Positions 46,710 to 57,110 of a stretch of 64,000 nucleotides of DNA are shown piece by piece. Origin of the DNA: Hyaloscypha bicolor E (Eukaryota; Ascomycota; Leotiomycetes; Helotiales; Hyaloscyphaceae); NCBI RefSeq assembly GCF_002865645.1, contig NW_020194692.1:8208-72207 (forward strand). The letters run 5' to 3'. Below the pieces are notes generated by a model, which saw only the letters and a program-made list of their open reading frames with translations, was not told where the DNA came from and ran no database searches. How positions within the stretch are numbered: position 1 is the first letter of the stretch; every line of letters starts with the position of its first letter. Both the position numbers and the translations under genes were made by a program.

Positions 46710-48400
46710 CTATTCCTCCTCATCTTTGGGCTCGAACCATCTCCAATCCTTCTCCAACCCCGCAAACGACTCCCACAAAAACACAACATAGACTATGATA
46801 GTCGCCAATCCACACCACGCCGACCCAGTGAGATGCATCAACGGCAAGCACATGATCAAAACGATGGCAGGCACTCTCGGCGCAAGTCGTATCCACCTCG
46901 AACTAACGACAAGGGTATGTGGCTTATCGAGAGCCCGGTTGAGGAGTGCAACGCAGGTCATGCAGAATACTGTAAGTGCGAGGGTTGCCGAGGCCGACCA
47001 CACGGCATAGTGAGTCGACCTCTCAATAGCAACCTCGGGGTCAGTGCCGTCCTCACCGATGGCAGTTGATATCTTGTTGCTTTTTACAATGAACAAAACG
47101 GATGCTGCGAGGATGAGAAGCGCTCCGAACATGATTATATGCAGACTAAGCTTGATTAATTCGGGACGAATGGCTCTGGGCAAGCGGCAGCTTACAATTT
47201 CCATAGAAAAGGCTTCCACCAAGTCCGACGCACTGCATGGACGAATGATTTCGACTGGTCACCGTTGAAATAAATCCAGTGGAGGATATAGTAAAGCAGA
47301 AGAGCTGTCAATACCGTTCCGGTGTGCGAATTTATCCCCATCCCCGAAGGACTACCTTCAATCAGGCGAAAGACGCCTTCGCCGAGAATGATGATGAAAA
47401 ACCCTTCGTGTCGTTCAACATATCGATCCACGTTGACAGTCCTTTTCCAGCCCCCCGAGAGTAACTTATCACCAACTGGACTGGCATGGAGCATTGCAAG
47501 TGGCTGTTCCAGTGCATTGGCTAGGATGAGAAGTGCAAATTTGCTGGGGTATTGAATGTAGATGGCGGCAATCCATAAGCCGCCTGTGACCACGGTTGAG
47601 ACGAGTTGAAACAAAAACTGTCTTCGTAGAAAGGGTATGAACATAGCCTGTATCAGTTGAGCTCCGAGGAATGATGCTCTTGCGACAAGATAGATGGCAA
47701 TAAGTAGCTTGAGAGAATTCCCTTCATCTACCGGGCTGAAAGCGAAGGGTGCATTGACGCCGTAGAGGACGGAGAGAATAAGAATCCAGACGATGAAGTT
47801 TCGGTCTGTCAAGTCGTCCTTGTAGAAATTGCCAATGTACTCGCGGAGATAGTCCCACATTCGCCAGATAGGAATAAAGAGCAGGACAAATTCTCCAGTG
47901 GCCTCTCCAATGGTCAGACCAGTGTTTTCGCCAAAAGCCTGCTCGCCAAAGGACGCTGAAAGGTTTGCAATAATGCCCACCCAAATCAGATCGATAAACA
48001 AATCTACTCGCTCATACTGCTTGATTGGATCGCCCGTGGATCGCTCTTCCTTTTGGCTATCCGTGCTGCTTTCATTACTAATGTTGCTAGGTTCCCTGTT
48101 CATACTGGTTGGCTCTCTGCTGAGCTGTTTCTCAAGCGGTGTCGTTGATCCGCTGATTTCAGGGTGGTAGAACTGAAGAGTGCGAGGTCGTCTGATGATA
48201 TAGGCACGATGAAAGACCCTGGATTCTACTGTGTGGAGGGTTGTCCCTCTGCGGACCCACGGGCGACTTTTGGGATCGGGCTCTGAGGTGGGTTGTTCAG
48301 AGAAATCTTCTTCATCGAAGACAACCGTCTTGGACGGCTGGAGCTCCGTGGAGTCTTGGGATTCTGACATTATGGGGCTGGTGGGAGAGTGCAGGTCCAT
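46710..48400 (-). CDS. LtrA-family multi-pass membrane protein
   Basis: Two exons, 48,400-47,196 and 47,145-46,710, across a 50-bp GTAAGC...TTAG intron, give 546 residues. A hydrophilic N-terminus of about 130 residues is followed by roughly eleven or twelve hydrophobic helices. The entry helix carries ERVDLFIDLIWVGIIANLS, and the middle has ERHEGFFIIILGEGVFRLI. Both are hallmarks of the bacterial low-temperature-requirement A family, which is also widespread in fungi. The biochemical role of these proteins is not known. The start is the first ATG of the open frame. A second in-frame ATG follows 10 codons later. Confidence 0.88.
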
Positions 48401-49210
48401 GTTTTTGGCTTAACGTGACGATATGGTATTAGAGAAGAAGGCGAGAAGCTCCACCTTGTTGCAACGATTTGCATCTGAGGTGGAGGTGCAATGTTAGTTG
48501 ACTTGAATCGCCTCTCTGCGGTGAGAGGGACCAGGGCAATTTAAAATCAAATGTTGGCCATGTCGGGACTTATTAACAACGGGTCAGGGAGGCTGAGACT
48601 GGAATTACAAGCACGGATGCGGAGGAGTGGGATCCATGGGACTCATTCCCGCCTTCGAAGGCTGTGCCGCTTCTACTCGTCGGGATCGCCAGGCCTATTG
48701 GGTGCCTCGTCGCATGTCAACTTGTCAAGTGTCAGGCTGTCAGCATGGATTTGCAGATCGCTGAACCTGCGATAAATTCTGCTGGCTCCAATGGCTGCAA
48801 TTGAACGAGCCTCCGCTTACCATGCATGGCGCTATTTGGTCCTTGAAACACTTCGTGAAGTCTCCGCGAAAGCCCTGATTTTTAAATAGAAAGGTCAAGT
48901 TCGGCCATTAGATCTTCAACTCGAAGCTTGTTGTTAGAAGCTAGCTGAGGAAGTACTGTAGAGTAGTGGTGGGTGTTTGAAATGTTTCGGAAGTCGTTGT
49001 GAGCCCACGAATCAGAAAAGAGAGAAGTGTGGAGAGCTGCCGCTGCGTAAAATGCTTTGGTAAAGGGGGAAGAAAGCGCTAAGCCTCTCTCGGAAGAGTC
49101 GCGTCGATCTTCAATCTTCACGCGTCTGCCCCGCCATGATCTTTCCAAACTCGACATCTCATCTCAATTGCTCCTCAACCACGACGTAATTACTCTTCAT
49201 TCTTGACATA
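48401..49210. other. Divergent promoter region, LtrA-family / DHFR
   Basis: It holds a 91-codon minus-strand frame (49,157-48,882), whose ATG lies 54 bp from the DHFR start. I find no support for it as a gene. Confidence 0.5.
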
Positions 49211-49891
49211 ATGTCCAAGCCCGTCGAATCCTCACCCCTTGAAAGCGATTCTACCATGACTCCCAGAGAACTAACCTTAATCGTCGCAGCAACGAGCAAA
49301 ATGGGGATTGGACGAGGCGGTACATTGCCCTGGACGGGACTGAAGAAAGAAATGGCATATTTCGCCCGGGTTACCAAACGCGCAAGTCCTGGAGTATGTC
49401 CTTCTTTCAAAGTCGGATTGTCAATTCTGACAGCTTTGTAGAGTAGGAATGCAGTGATTATGGGTCGCAAAACATGGGAGAGCATACCTCCAAAGTTCCG
49501 GCCATTGAGGGACCGAATGAACGTCGTCATTACACGGTCCACTGGATTGAATGCTGAGGGCGGGTCTTTAGTTGGGTCTGTGGAAGGAGCGGTAGAAGCA
49601 GTTGCAAAGGCAGAGGCACAAAGGGCGTTCATCATTGGCGGAGCGCAGATTTACAAGGCTGCACTGGAGAGGAAAGAAGCAAAGAGGATACTTCTTACGA
49701 GGGTTCTGAGCGACTTCGAGTGCGATACGTTCTTCCCGGTACAACTGGATGAGACTGGGAAGACTGGGGGGTGGGAGAGGAAGAGTAAGGAGGAGCTTGA
49801 TAGATGGACGGGAGAGCAAGTTCCGGAAGGAGTACAGGAAGAGAACGGGACAAGATATGTTTTTGAGATGTGGGAGAAGACCGATTCATGA
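49211..49891 (+). CDS. DFR1: Dihydrofolate reductase
   Basis: Two exons, 49,211-49,393 and 49,442-49,891, across a 48-bp GTATGT...CTGAC...TAG intron, give 210 residues. That is normal for fungal DHFR. The landmarks are IVAATSKMGIGRGGTLPW (the Met20-loop region), then the NAVIMGRKTWESIP motif, VVITRS, and FIIGGAQIYKAAL, which closes the NADPH site. The enzyme reduces dihydrofolate to tetrahydrofolate for thymidylate, purine and methionine synthesis. The acceptor TTTGTAG at 49,441 was chosen over GAGTAG at 49,446 because only the former keeps the frame. A second in-frame ATG (codon 16) is also possible as the start. Confidence 0.95.
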
Positions 49892-50356
49892 TGCCACATC
49901 CCAATAGTGTCCCAACTTTGGAATTCTATTTTGGATGCTTATTCTTGAAAACCTTCCCTTTGAGGCAGTACCTCTGCCTGCATCGACGAAGAAACACCAG
50001 GGATCGAAGTCGATATCTCAATCCCGAAACTTTCATACATTCTGACTGCTGGACTTATGTCTTGCAGCCGCTATATACGCATTTCAAGGAAGCGATTCCT
50101 TAACGTTCTCACCCCATTTGGTCAATCACAGTTTTTGGTTTCTATTCCTCAGAATGAGAAGTTTGGGCCTTGTCTGATTCGATTCATGGCAAATACTCGA
50201 AAGTTTTAAGGATGAGATGACGAAGTATCCAAAATGGGAGAGAGACCCTCCATCCAACGGCTTCTCTCCAGGAGACCTGGCCAAGTGACCTTGGGAGTCT
50301 CACACATCGCTGGTAGTCTCCTCGGCAGGTACAGTAGCATCAGTCTCAGCCGATCT
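49892..50356. other. Convergent intergenic region
   Basis: 3' flanks of DFR1 and of the first member of the tandem family. Nothing else seen. Confidence 0.6.
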
Positions 50357-50837
50357 CTAACGAGCCTCATGAATCTAATATTGAACTCTGTCAGCAAGTA
50401 TACCGTGTTTATTTCTCGGTAGTAACTTACCTCTTTAAGGACCTGGTCATTCCAGATCTTCCACTGCTTCTTGGTCCACCAAGCAGCAAACTTCTCGGTC
50501 AACGTCATGGCTGCATAGCCCGGCTTCTTGTCTCCAACAGACTCGCCCTCGTCTGGGATTGCGGTGTCGGGAGGAAAGATCATACCGCTTCGGCCGTTAT
50601 ACATCTTCTGTGTAGCCATCTCATGGTACCGCTCATGCTGCCGCCAGCCTTTTCATTGATCTTTGCATTTTCATTCGTTAACTGGTTGTCGGGAACCGGA
50701 GGTAGAAGAATAAACGAGGCAGAGTCTTCTAGAAGACCGTTAGAAGTACTGTTGTTATCTAGACAGCCATCAGAGTTGCTAGGTATCAGCAGAGGATCGA
50801 GGCTGCCAAGTTCAGAGGGTGTCGCAAGATCGTCCAT
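50357..50837 (-). pseudogene. Tandem family member 1, frameshifted
   Basis: It is related to the genes at 51,897-52,547 and 53,635-54,273. The upstream frame (from an ATG at 50,837) ends in NEKAGGSMS. The downstream frame continues with RYHEMATQKM. The relatives read GGSIQRYQQLL and RGSVQTYANMM, so one base seems to be missing near 50,624-50,630. After that the family block GDKKPGYAAM, then KFAAWWTKKQWKIWNDQ, is intact to LKE. A 56-bp intron (50,375-50,430) leads to IHEAR and a stop at 50,357. The tiny first exon seen in the relatives is not evident here. A sequencing error at the frameshift would make it a gene. The function is unknown. Confidence 0.6.
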
Positions 50838-51896
50838 GAAATCAGTGTCAGAAAGAGATTTTTTGGGGTCAGACTTTCCGATTCGGAGTTGGAGTCGCAG
50901 GCAACAGCAGTGGACTTGATGTCGGAGACGGCAGACTAAACATCTGACCTAAGGACGGATCAGCAGCGGATCAAATTGTACCGGAATTAGTGAGGTGTTT
51001 ACCAGTTATCCATCTCGAAGGTATTCGGCTCCGTTCGCTGACATGGGTTTGCCGTTTAGACTCTATTAGAGCAACTTGATCAGCAACATCTCGGGTTGGT
51101 GGGGTCGACAGATCGAGTGTCGTTTGTTGCTACACGGAAAACAGTATTGCAGCATCCTGCTTGCAGGAGCTGAGGGTGTTGTCTCCAAGCAAGGAACGAA
51201 AAGCGGACGGAGATGACAACGGGCAATCAAACCTGCCTTGTGGGTGGGTGTTGGCACGGCGATGTAGATCTTCACCGGATGTTAAGAGCTGTTTTGTGTT
51301 TGTAGGGAGATGAACTCGAAGGCAAACGGCGGGCTTCAAGTACTTTCCGCAAACGTGGGTTTTTATGCCGAATTTTTCCTATTCATGTTGTCTTGTTTTT
51401 ATAGCTCTAGACATTTCCTCTACTTCCGTGACTGCTTTACTTGCACATTCTCTTTCCTTGTCACTTTGAAAGACACGATGAGGCACCAAATTAGTGTGTT
51501 TGTAAGTGCCGATTGTTCGTCCATTTATGGAAATATCACAAACCTTCATGGCACTTTCTCAATCGTCACTTGATCCAAGTCACAAAGAATCAATTCATAA
51601 GACACCTACTGTATTTGCGAAAGCTACTTGGTAAAACCAAGCTACGCACGTGGAACATACAAGAAAGACGGCTCTCGTACCGAAAGAAAATTTCCTGTTC
51701 GCATCCTAATATGCTCCCATGACTACTATGCATTTCCCCAACCAAACATCCATCCAAAGAATCCAGCCATTGTCTCTAGTCGCCTCTCGTCGTATTTCTC
51801 AGTAGCTTAAGATTTCATTAGCTCTTGGCTTCCAGAGGTAGGATGCTTATACTCACTGTTATTTATCGCGTCTCTCTTTACCCTCTGTTCTCGGCT
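50838..51896. other. Intergenic within the tandem array
   Basis: 5' flank of member 1 and 3' flank of member 2. The overlapping small frames have no support. Confidence 0.6.
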
Positions 51897-52547
51897 TTAC
51901 TTCTTGGGCGAAGTCTTGCCAACCACTCCAGCTGGCTGAGCATTGGCCTTTTGCTCACCAAGCTCCTCCATGATCTCCCCGATGACCTGAGCCTCAAAGA
52001 TATGAAGTTCCTTCTTGGTCCACCAGGACCAGAACTTGGCTCCTAGCGACATGGTAGCATTGCCAGGCTACTTATCGCCAATAAGTTCGCCCGGGGGTGG
52101 GATAGCAGACGTAGCCGTGAAGGCCAATCCCTTCTTGCGCTTCAGATCTGCAATGAGCAACTGTTGATACCTCTGGATAGATCCGCCTGCTACCTCATCG
52201 ATTTCCTTGAGGCTGAGGTTTTCAAGGGTCAATGCATGCGAGGGACCTTTGCCAACGATGGTGCTTGGAGTGCTTGGGCGAATGGTAGAAGAATTCTCTT
52301 CAACGGGGGTCTTTGGGCGGGCTTGTGGGCGCTCAGGCGAGGAATCTGGATTCCATACGATCTCGTATTCAGAGGTACCGGAAGTACTAGGCATAGGCTG
52401 AATGATCGTGAATTCGCTACCTGTCAATGACAAGGCCTCCAGGCCGATGTCCCCGAAGTTGGTCTCAGCTGAATTGTGGGTACTGGAGCCTGGATTAGCT
52501 GATTAAGAAAGGCTGTTGGGACGAGTAGCAGCCTACCTGGTCGACAT
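51897..52547 (-). pseudogene. Tandem family member 2, in-frame stop
   Basis: Exon 1 is 11 bases (52,547-52,537, ATG plus two codons and two bases). After a 54-bp intron, exon 2 starts at 52,482. The frame runs through LSLTGSEFTII, an EYEIVWNPDSS segment, and EVAGGSIQRYQQLLIADLK to GELIGDK. Then it meets TAG at 52,070-52,068. It continues open with PGNATMSLGAKFWSWWTKKE for another 57 codons to TAA at 51,897. The paralogues have glutamine-leucine or lysine-lysine in the two positions just before PGYA. Translated as it stands, it gives about 142 residues and loses the C-terminal block. It may be a recent pseudogene or a functional short form. Confidence 0.6.
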
Positions 52548-53634
52548 CCTGACTTTGGTAATTGGATAAATATTAAGTTCTTGTGTCTATAGAGGAACTA
52601 TTAGCTTGGCATGAGGCGTCAGGTTTGTGCTCTCGAGTAAAGGGCGAAAAGGAAAGCTTGACAACAAGAACATCCCTGACAGGAGGGCAAATGGCTTCAA
52701 ACCCAATGAGGAGCAGGGAAATGTAATTGTTGGTAACTTACTGTGGGGGCAGATTATTGCTTCGTTTGTGTAAAGGACTAAAGACGCCATCAATTTTGGT
52801 TGAATGTTTGGTGTGATAATTGGAAGGGAGGCAAGAGCTCCTTAAATATATCTCGAAATTTTTCGAACCCCCAGTTTCCGTACCAAATTCATAAATTCCG
52901 CTCCACTCACTTCCAGCAAGGAGATCTTAGAATTCACTGCCACCTCATTGGCAGATTTCCAAGCAGATTTCTCACGCCTGCTAATCGGGACATGTGGTAC
53001 ACAACCAGCATAGAGAAGTTTAAGATCTCGAAGCATTCTCTCTCACTAAAAAAGGTAGGCCTGGAGATTTCGACCGAGGAATTTATTACTCTCTATGTAT
53101 AAATCAGAATAGGCTAGGCTGGCGTCGCTCCGGAAGGTTTGACACCAGAGCTACCAATCCTGTCCGAGAGCTTCTTTATATAGCTGCATAATCGCAGTTT
53201 GGCTTGGTTTGCGTGATGCTTGCCCTCCCATAGCTACCACCTAAAGAAGATCTGGATCGGGTATCCACGACCTGTCAAAATGGGTCTCATCATGTCATAT
53301 GATTCAAGACTCATGCCTCTGAGTATGTTATGACGCCGCTTGCATTTGTGAAAGTGCCTAGGCTAATTTCCAGACTACACATACAATATGCAAAGATAGG
53401 ACTCCCGTCCCAAATAAAGGAGAAACCCTTAACCCAAGCCTGCTACCCCCAAAAGAAACAATCTGACCCATTCCCAATTTATCTCGCCTAGATCCTAATC
53501 TATCCCGCTGGTCAGCTCTGGTCTGGGTCAAACGAGTAATTAGCCAACCATTGAGCGAGCATGGGAGATTCCAACTTACTCGGTCTTACAGATTAAGTTT
53601 TGTTTAGATTCTCGGCAAAGTTCTTCTGATCCTT
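52548..53634. other. Duplicated 5' flank of the tandem family
   Basis: About 52,790-53,100 resembles about 54,530-54,860, the flank of member 3. Compare AAGGGAGGCAAGAGCTCCTTAAA with GAAGGCAAGAGGGCCTCCTTAAA, and the later GTACCAAATTC with GTGCCAAATTT. The duplicated unit is therefore larger than the coding part. No other gene seen. Confidence 0.6.
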
Positions 53635-54273
53635 TCATTCCTGATCCTTGTCATGGTGCTTGATTTCCTTGAGAATCTGACCATCAATCACTGCACGCTG
53701 CTTGCGAGTCAACCATGACCAAATCTGTGCGCCCAAATTCATGTCCGCATAGCCAGGAAGTTGATCACCAATAAGTTCGCCCTTAGCAGGAACACCATCG
53801 CCAGGGCGAAAATTGACACCTCCAGCCTTTATGTCGGCAATCATCATGTTGGCATATGTCTGGACGCTTCCTCTTGCAACATCCTCTACGGCCTTCCATG
53901 TGAGGTTTTGGAGGGTCAACGGGCGAGTTGGACTCGCAGCCTCAGTGTCCAAGCCAGGGCTAGAAGCACGAACGGATAGGCTACCCACTTTGGATGGAGC
54001 ATCGAGATGGTTTTCGTCCGTCTCGGAGGCATCGACGGTTGAGATGAGCTCGAATTGGCTTCCATCGCTGGCAGAGGCAACCTCAACAGCGGAACTGGTA
54101 TCTGCTTCGGATTGGTTTGGCTTGCTAATGACAGTAAACTCTGAATCAGACACCGAGTAATTGCCAAGCCTCAAGTCCGCAAAGTTGGACGTAAAGAATG
54201 CGAGATTAGAACTGTACAATTAGCAATTTGACCAACGCTAGCTGACATGCAGGTCAACTCACGAGTTCGACAT
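53635..54273 (-). CDS. Tandem family member 3, apparently intact, unknown function
   Basis: Exon 1 is 11 bases (54,273-54,263), followed by a 51-bp GTGAGT...CTAAT...CAG intron and exon 2 (54,211-53,635), giving 195 residues. No signal peptide, membrane segment or known domain is visible. The N-terminal half is acidic and serine-rich (SEFTVISKPNQ, DASETDENH). The conserved block shared with members 1 and 2 starts at TLQNLTWKAVEDVARGSVQ and includes GELIGDQLPGYADMNLG and IWSWLTRKQRAVIDGQ. The tryptophan and basic spacing of that block is the best family signature. I do not recognise the family. Confidence 0.7.
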
Positions 54274-55063
54274 CTTAAATCTAGTAATTGTGGGGCGGGT
54301 TGGAATTGTTTTTGTCTTGTGCTTCAGTCAAAACAAATCAGCGAGTTTCTGATGATTTTGACAGCAGCATGACTCTTGACAACAACGCGAAGGCCATGAG
54401 GGCCACGAGCAGGAGAGACAGGTATTGGAACGCAAACGATCTAGAACATAGTCTGGCAGTACTTACTTTTTGTGATGAGGGAAATGTGGGAAAGAGGCAG
54501 GTATCAAGTTCGGCCAGGGACTGAAGACGTTGAGTTTTTTGGTGTCGATGTCTTGAGGAAAACTGGAAGGCAAGAGGGCCTCCTTAAACGGTCCAAGAAA
54601 TTTCCCAAAAAAAAACTTTAAATTTCTGTGCCAAATTTGACCTATTCACCACTCGATGTCTTCTTTTGAACAATCCAGTGCCAACGGCCACAATCCCTTG
54701 ATCATTTCCAAGGACTTTATGAGTGATTAAGCAGATAGATGGTATTGGGAGATTAAAAGGTCCGAAGATTTTATTTCTGACCTCGGCGATTAAGAAGAAA
54801 AACGAGGCCTGCCTTGAGGCTTGGATTGAAAGATTCATGATTATCTATGTATCAAACAGTATACCGGTAGAGGACCTGGGGAGCAGACGGACCAAAAAAA
54901 TGGCCGGCTTCGTCTAAATAACTACAGAATCGCATTTCGAGTTGAGATGTTTGCTGGTTGCCTTCCCAAGTCTACCAAATGGCAAAGATTCGTACATCCG
55001 TCATAATACAGATATAATCAAACATTCCCCGTATAATACAGCAAACATTTCCCAAGGGCCGTA
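54274..55063. other. Intergenic, 5' flank of member 3
   Basis: About 54,530-54,860 is the counterpart of the flank upstream of member 2. No gene seen. Confidence 0.6.
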
Positions 55064-56126
55064 TCATGCTTTCTCAGCAGGCAAAGGCTTCCCAGGCGCC
55101 TTCTCAAATGGCAGATCCATCATCTTGCTTTTCAATGCAACGATACTAGCCTCGTCCTTCGGTGATCCAAACTGCAGCTCCGCAGACATGAGCCTTTCAT
55201 CAGGTAACGAATCAAGCCCCTTCAGCGCCCTCCTCATATAGCTTACGATCTGCGCCAAGCCCTTAATATCAACATCCTCCTTAGCCTTGAAAACATTCCG
55301 CCAAATAGCAGCTGCTAAAACAGCATCACCCTTAACCAGACCCTCGTCATACGCCGCAAGCAAGCCCCTCCATTGAATAAAGAGATCCTTCAGGTATTTG
55401 TTCCGCGTGCCTCGGGCGTGCATGTTATGATTTACCATCATCCGGTTCTCAGCGTCGTAGAAGAAGTGATCGAGGAGATGCTGTTGCCATGTTTGTGAGC
55501 CGTGAGGCAAACATCGGAAGCGGGCGGCGATCAGGTACATGTGGAGCATTGTCACTTGTGACCAGGTACTGAAAGTTGGCTGGAGCCCCAGTTCTGTTGC
55601 AGCATAAGCTTTGGCCATTAAGTGAATTTGGTTGCCCCTGCAGACTTGCCTTTGAGCCACCAGCCCTCTCCGACCCCCAAGTCTTCCCCAGATTCAGTCT
55701 TGGGCATTTCCTCATCGTCTTTGCCCGCCTGGGGTATAGAGTAATCTGCCTGCAGCGCGCATTCCTTGTACAAGACCTCCGTAGATCCATACGCGGTGTA
55801 GGTCTCCGTTGCTTTACTCGCAACCTTCTTCAAGCCGGCTGCAGCTCTTATGCTCGCAGGCATTGGCGTGCCAATTTTGGGCTCCCCTTCTGCTCGTACA
55901 GGATCGACTGGAGGTATAGATGTGCGTGGAGTCGCATTTGGGCCTGGATTGAGATCCAAATGGCGGCGAGGAGTGGCCGTGAATGCTCGGGATGCATTAA
56001 GGCTGGAAGCTCTCTGGGCAGGAGGTTAGAATGATATTCCTGTAAGGACATTAGAAATACCTGAGGAATTGATTGTGACTGTCTGTGTAACGTCCGTAGA
56101 CAGGATGCGCAGGTCTTTGAAGCCAT
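55064..56126 (-). CDS. CBP3: Ubiquinol-cytochrome c chaperone (Cbp3 / UQCC1)
   Basis: Three exons, 56,126-56,061, 56,013-55,650 and 55,593-55,064, give 319 residues. The first intron is 47 bp (TTCTAACC branch). The second (55,594-55,649) starts with GC instead of GT (AAAG|GCAAGT ... AACAG), and only this join gives the family sequence GWWLKELGLQPTFSTW. The chaperone domain spans about residues 140-290: TFSTWSQVTMLHMYLIAARF, SQTWQQHLLDHFFYDAE, and NKYLKDLFIQWRGLLAAYDEG. The N-terminus is a likely mitochondrial targeting peptide. Cbp3, with Cbp6, binds the mitochondrial ribosome and newly made cytochrome b at the start of complex III assembly. Confidence 0.94.
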
Positions 56127-57110
56127 TATATTATCAATACACCGATTGAAGTTGAGTGAAAAAGAATGAATGCTCTCTCCCCTACGAGCGTAGCAAAATG
56201 TCATGAAGTCACCTACAAATCTTGGCAAGGGTCCTCGGCCGGATCAACTATTGTCCCAGCCCCATTCAATCGCTCCGTTGACGCTAAAATTACAGTGCAG
56301 GAGGAGGCTATAGGTTTGGGAGGTACGAATAAAGATTTTCTAAATCAACCACACAATTATCATAAGAGTTATGTAGCTTAATTTGATCGCCCAATCACCG
56401 CTATTAATTAAAAACGGTATCTAATGAATTGATCACCAATTGGTAGTGCAGGCAGGTGGTTTTCTTGTCATGGTTTTGGCACATCCGATTCCTTCGCTTG
56501 ACAGCAATGTCTAATTGGTCAGGGCCCCATTTATTCTCAGCCAGCCCATGTCGCTTAACAACTTTATCAAAAGCTTCAAAAAATGTCTACATAGGAACTT
56601 AGAAAAATCATTCGGAGTGGCAAAACAGTTCGGCACACCGCCTTCTTCTAAAGGTCTTATGTTAAGTGTGCTTACGTCTGCCCTAGATTTCTAGGTAGAG
56701 ATGATGTTAACGAGCTTCTCTTAAGCGCTCTAACTCACCGGACAGTCGTTAACGTACTTGGGAAAGTGCCGTTCAGCCACGAAGCCAGTGAGTTGAAACA
56801 CAAACGCCTTATTTAATTATAAACAACCTCAAAATAAGTACTAATCACATGACGTGACATTGATCGCTGAGCCGTCACAGCATTTGGCGTAACAAGTTCT
56901 CACCTGCGCGTCGGTCAAGAGCAATCTCAGGAGATCGCGCAAGATAGAATAGAGATACTTGAGATCAAGCTTTTGTTTTGCATTTGCCGTACTTCGAGAG
57001 TTTCTCCGTAAGAATGGATGCAACAGAGAACTCTCGTCCCACTCACCCAGATCGAGTGGCGGAACAAGTACCCTCACACCTGAATCCCTCTCTGACATGT
57101 ACCCCGTTCT
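56127..57110. other. Intergenic, about 1 kb
   Basis: Promoter side of CBP3 and 3' side of the permease gene, fairly AT-rich from 56,340 to 56,850. Nothing recognised. Confidence 0.6.

Noticed and set aside
48882..49157. 91-codon minus-strand frame starting 54 bp from DFR1
   Set aside because: It has an ATG start and normal composition but no recognisable feature, and its position would force it to overlap the DFR1 leader. Kept as a possibility only.
52068..52096. Intron that would remove the TAG in tandem family member 2
   Set aside because: A GTAGCC donor and a CTAG acceptor exist but would make an intron of only about 29 bp, shorter than any other intron in the window.
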